A DNA stretch of 64,000 nucleotides, from contig NZ_JAUSUJ010000009.1 of NCBI RefSeq assembly GCF_030813915.1, positions 124,001 through 188,000 on the forward strand, written 5' to 3'. The position numbers and the translations under genes are program-made. The stretch is from Rhodoplanes tepidamans (GTDB taxonomy: Bacteria > Pseudomonadota > Alphaproteobacteria > Rhizobiales > Xanthobacteraceae). Below are positions 61,307 through 64,000 of this stretch, in pieces (the stretch's first letter is position 1; each line of letters opens with the position of its first letter). The notes below the pieces were generated by a model. It searched no databases and was not told where the DNA came from. It saw only the letters and a list, made by a program, of their open reading frames with translations.

Positions 61307-61747
61307 CTACGCCCCGTTGCGGGCCGCCGCGATCTGGTCCAGCGCCGAGCACACTGCATCGAACGTGAGCAATGTCGACGCGTGGCGTGCCTTGAATTCG
61401 CGCACCGGTTCCAGGACCGCGATGTCGGCCCAGCGGCCGTCCGGCGGCGGTCCGTTCTCCTTGAGCATCCGGCGCACCGTCTCGCGCAGCGCCCGCAGCT
61501 CGCCGGCGGTGGCGCCGACGACATGGCTCGCCATGATCGAGGAGGACGCCTGGCCGAGCGCGCAGGCCTTCACGACATGGCCGAAATCGACCACCGTGTC
61601 GCCCTCCACCTTGAGGTCCACCGTGACGGTGGATCCGCACAGCTTCGAATGGGCCGTCGCCGTGCCGTCGGGCGCGTCGAGGCGCCCGAGACGCGGGATG
61701 TTGCCGGCCAGCTCGAGGATGCGGCGGTTGTAGACGTCGTTCAGCAT
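61307..61747 (-). CDS. iron-sulfur cluster assembly scaffold, NifU/SufU-like
   Basis: 146 residues from ATG 61747 ([18 protein letters not shown]), the usual start of this family; a longer frame to 61798 adds a polar leader. The three cluster-binding cysteines are in [19 protein letters not shown] and DAVCSALDQ. It assembles transient Fe-S clusters on the SUF pathway. It is divergent from folE, an arrangement seen in many Hyphomicrobiales. Confidence 0.9.
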   Translation of the reverse strand: MLNDVYNRRILELAGNIPRLGRLDAPDGTATAHSKLCGSTVTVDLKVEGDTVVDFGHVVKACALGQASSSIMASHVVGATAGELRALRETVRRMLKENGPPPDGRWADIAVLEPVREFKARHASTLLTFDAVCSALDQIAAARNGA

Positions 61748-62073
61748 GGCGTGCGGGTCCGGGCGGGCTGCGGGTCGATTTGCCTCGACCTCTGTCACCG
61801 ACTATACCCCGTCATATAGGATGCCGACCGGGTCAGGCGAGAGGTGCTTGCGCCCGGGTCCGTCCGGTCCCACATGGATCCCGTCCGGTCGCGCTGCGGC
61901 CGGGCAGTCGAGATCGGCGCATGCCGGGCCCGTCCGGGGAGGCTCCGCCGAGAAAGTCGCCGTCCCTTCGGTGCGCGGCTGGCCGGTCCGGGCAGCCCGC
62001 GTCGCGTGCGACGTGCGGTCGGTGGACCGGTGCGACGCCTGTCGGCGTCGGCCGAACGGAGACGTCGCTCGCG
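61748..62073. other. scaffold-folE divergent promoter region
   Basis: 326 bases holding both promoters. An AT-rich core ATATAGGATG near 61814 stands out. Nothing else recognised. Confidence 0.4.
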
Positions 62074-62730
62074 ATGGACCACGTGATCAAGACCCTGACC
62101 CCCGCCGCGCGACCGCCCGAGGCGCCGGGGGAGGTTCCGGCCGCGCCGCTGCGCGCGCGTCCCTCGCGGGCCGAGGCGGAGGCGGCGGTGCGGGTGCTGC
62201 TCGGCTACATCGGCGACGATCCCGACCGCGAGGGTCTCGTCGACACGCCGCGCCGCGTCGTGTCCGCCTATGACGAGCTGTTCGGCGGCTATCACGAGAA
62301 TCCCGGCGAGGTGCTGGAGCGCACCTTCTCGGAGATCGGCACCTACGACGACATCGTGCTGGTGCGCGACATTCCGTTCGCCTCGCACTGCGAGCACCAC
62401 ATGATGCCGTTCGTCGGCCGCGCCCATGTCGGCTATCTGCCGGTCGAGCGCGTCGTCGGCCTCTCCAAGATCGCCCGCCTGATCGACATCTTCGCCAAGC
62501 GCCTGCAGACGCAGGAGCGGCTGTCGTCGATGATCGTCACCGAGATCGACACGGTGCTCAAGCCGCGCGGCGTCGCCGTGATGCTGGAGGCGGAGCACAC
62601 CTGCATGTCGATGCGGGGCGTGCAGAAGGCCGGCAGCCGCACCATCACGACCCAGTTCACCGGCGTGTTCCGCGACGATCCGAAGGAGCAGTTCCGGTTC
62701 GTCAGCCTGGTGCGCAACGGAATCGGCTGA
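62074..62730 (+). CDS. folE: GTP cyclohydrolase I
   Basis: 218 residues. First step of tetrahydrofolate synthesis, GTP to dihydroneopterin triphosphate. Zinc-binding and catalytic motifs are complete: [20 protein letters not shown] and [14 protein letters not shown]. The N-terminal ~35 residues are a Pro/Ala-rich extension. It is followed by hisI on the same strand 103 bases later, the usual Hyphomicrobiales order. Confidence 0.97.
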   Translation: MDHVIKTLTPAARPPEAPGEVPAAPLRARPSRAEAEAAVRVLLGYIGDDPDREGLVDTPRRVVSAYDELFGGYHENPGEVLERTFSEIGTYDDIVLVRDIPFASHCEHHMMPFVGRAHVGYLPVERVVGLSKIARLIDIFAKRLQTQERLSSMIVTEIDTVLKPRGVAVMLEAEHTCMSMRGVQKAGSRTITTQFTGVFRDDPKEQFRFVSLVRNGIG

Positions 62731-62833
62731 CTCCGCTCTCGGAGTAGAGCCATCACGGCCGGCGCCGCGGGCAGGGGACCGACGCGCGGCATCGTCGGCT
62801 TCTGACGTCGTCCCCGCCCGGACCTTGCCTATC

Positions 62834-63313
62834 ATGAAGAGCGTGTTCGCACCGCGCGGCACCACCGAGCAGATCGAGGAGGGGCGCGTCTTCGCCCCCA
62901 AGTTCGACGCCGACGGGCTGATCCCGGCGATCGTCGCCGACGCCTGGTCGGGGGACGTGCTGATGCTCGCCTGGATGAACGACGACGCGCTGGTGCGCTC
63001 GATCGAGACCTGCGAGGCGTGGTTCTACAGCCGCTCGCGCGGCAAGCTGTGGAAGAAGGGCGAGTCGTCCGGCCACGTGCTGCGCATCATCGAGCTGAAG
63101 GTCGACTGCGACCAGGACGCGCTGCTGCTGCGCGTCGAGCAGACCGGGCCGGGCGTCTGCCACACCGGCCGCGCCTCCTGCTTCTACCGCGCCGTCTCGC
63201 TGCGCGAGACGGCCGGCCACACGCTCGTGCTGCAGTTCAAGAAGGCCGAGAAGGTGTTCGATCCGGACGCCGTCTACGGCGCGGGTGCCGGCGCGGAGAC
63301 GAAGGGCGAGTAG
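62834..63313 (+). CDS. hisI: phosphoribosyl-AMP cyclohydrolase
   Basis: 159 residues, third step of histidine biosynthesis. Zinc and active-site motifs [28 protein letters not shown] and [15 protein letters not shown] are present. Monofunctional, without the HisE domain, as is normal for alphaproteobacteria. ATG 62834 is preferred over a TTG at 62825. Ends at a strong hairpin shared with rplI. Confidence 0.96.
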   Translation: MKSVFAPRGTTEQIEEGRVFAPKFDADGLIPAIVADAWSGDVLMLAWMNDDALVRSIETCEAWFYSRSRGKLWKKGESSGHVLRIIELKVDCDQDALLLRVEQTGPGVCHTGRASCFYRAVSLRETAGHTLVLQFKKAEKVFDPDAVYGAGAGAETKGE

Positions 63314-63345
63314 CGCCGCCGCCGCCGGCGCGGATCACCAAGCAA

Positions 63346-63370
63346 AACGGCCGGGCGGTGCCCGGCCGTT
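63346..63370. terminator. bidirectional terminator between hisI and rplI
   Basis: A perfect 11-bp stem AACGGCCGGGC / GCCCGGCCGTT with GGT loop. An A run on one side and TTCGTGTTT on the other suit termination in both directions for the two convergent genes. Confidence 0.8.
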
Positions 63371-63408
63371 CGTGTTTCGAGGATCGAGCGTGTGTCGGCG
63401 CAGGCCGA

Positions 63409-63984
63409 TCACTCCTCCTCCTGGCCGGCCTGGCCGGCTTCCGGATTCTCGAAGAACTCCTCGGCCGCCGCCTCGGCGACCTCGCGGTCCTCGCGGCGCG
63501 CCGTGACGTCCTCGCCGCGCTTGATGCGCTCGGCCTCGTCGGCGTTGCGCGCGACGACGACGGAGACCGTCACCTCGAGCTCCGGATGCAGCACGATCGG
63601 AACGCTGTGCTGGCCGATGGTCTTGATCGGGGCGTTGATGGCGACCTGGCTGCGGTCGATCGAGACGCCGCCCTCGCCGAGCAGCTCGGCGATGTCGCGG
63701 GTGGTCACCGAGCCGTAGAGCTGGCCGGTGTCGGAGGCCTGGCGCAGCACGACGAAGCTCTGGCCCTCGAGCTTGCCGCCGACCTTCTCGGCCTCGACCT
63801 TGCGCTCCAGGTTGCGGGCCTCGAGCTGCGCCTTCATGCCCTCGAACTTGGCGAGATTGGCCTTGGTGGCGCGCAGCGCGCGACCCTGCGGCAGCAGGAA
63901 GTTGCGGGCGAAGCCGTCGCGCACCCGCACGACGTCGCCCATCTGCCCGTGCTTGCCGACGCGCTCCAGCAGAATCACTTCCAT
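63409..63984 (-). CDS. rplI: 50S ribosomal protein L9
   Basis: 191 residues. N-terminal rRNA-binding motif [36 protein letters not shown] is canonical L9 (read from 63984), followed by the long connecting helix and C-terminal domain. An acidic tail ending QAGQEEE extends it, typical of alphaproteobacteria. GAAGGAGAA precedes the ATG. In this order rplI usually stands just upstream of dnaB; here dnaB is 54 kb away on the same strand. Confidence 0.97.
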   Translation of the reverse strand: MEVILLERVGKHGQMGDVVRVRDGFARNFLLPQGRALRATKANLAKFEGMKAQLEARNLERKVEAEKVGGKLEGQSFVVLRQASDTGQLYGSVTTRDIAELLGEGGVSIDRSQVAINAPIKTIGQHSVPIVLHPELEVTVSVVVARNADEAERIKRGEDVTARREDREVAEAAAEEFFENPEAGQAGQEEE

Positions 63985-64000
63985 GTCGTTTCTCCTTCTC

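Noticed and set aside
1-64000. tRNA genes or an integration site that might explain the islands
   Set aside because: No cloverleaf, integrase or transposase gene was found on reading both strands; faint tRNA signals cannot be fully excluded without a covariance search.

Overview
The window is high-GC DNA from an alphaproteobacterium, most likely a member of the Hyphomicrobiales (Rhizobiales). The evidence is the housekeeping set (cvpA, radA, alr, dnaB and rplI all on the minus strand, plus an iron-sulfur scaffold gene beside folE and hisI), an HWE-family histidine kinase, and palindromic repeats of the kind scattered through genomes of this order. The species cannot be named from sequence alone. 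No tRNA, rRNA, CRISPR array, transposase or integrase was seen.

Layout. 0-10 kb: cvpA, radA, alr and dnaB, with a Xre/RES toxin-antitoxin pair, an FkbM methyltransferase and a DadA-like oxidoreductase inserted between radA and alr. 9.7-18.6 kb: an arsenic block. It holds arsenite oxidase (aioBA), an ACR3 pump, two unrelated arsenate reductases and an ArsR on one minus-strand run. A second ArsR, a DUF318/ArsP-like permease and a small thioredoxin form another, with divergent arsM. 18.7-25.4 kb: a PAS/HWE kinase, a nitroreductase, a small cytochrome c, several exported proteins of unknown role, and a trypsin-like protease gene cut by an in-frame amber codon. 25.6-44.8 kb: four large trimeric autotransporter adhesin genes (YadA-like, called TAA1-4 here) and three adhesin fragments. 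A small catabolic island (LysR, D-glutamate cyclase-like DUF4392 protein, TTT binding protein, MFS transporter, 2-hydroxyacid dehydrogenase) is lodged among them. 44.9-46.9 kb: thrS. 47.6-59.3 kb: four tandem two-gene cassettes, each a TAXI-type periplasmic binding protein followed by a membrane-anchored Sel1-repeat protein. In the third cassette the TAXI gene has shrunk to a short remnant. 59.3-64 kb: yidD, a ClpP-fold exported protein, an iron-sulfur scaffold gene, folE, hisI and rplI.

How parts work together. The arsenic genes cover oxidation of As(III), reduction of As(V), As(III) efflux and methylation, under two ArsR repressors with different cysteine sensors and visible inverted-repeat operators. 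The adhesins fall into two families, each with its own conserved upstream element at a fixed distance from the start codon. The adhesins and their upstream regions have been duplicated, and a recent ~0.2-kb direct repeat flanks part of the catabolic island. The TAXI/Sel1 array has no TRAP permease genes within the window, so it looks like a binding-protein/scaffold system rather than a conventional transporter. It is the best candidate here for an undescribed system.
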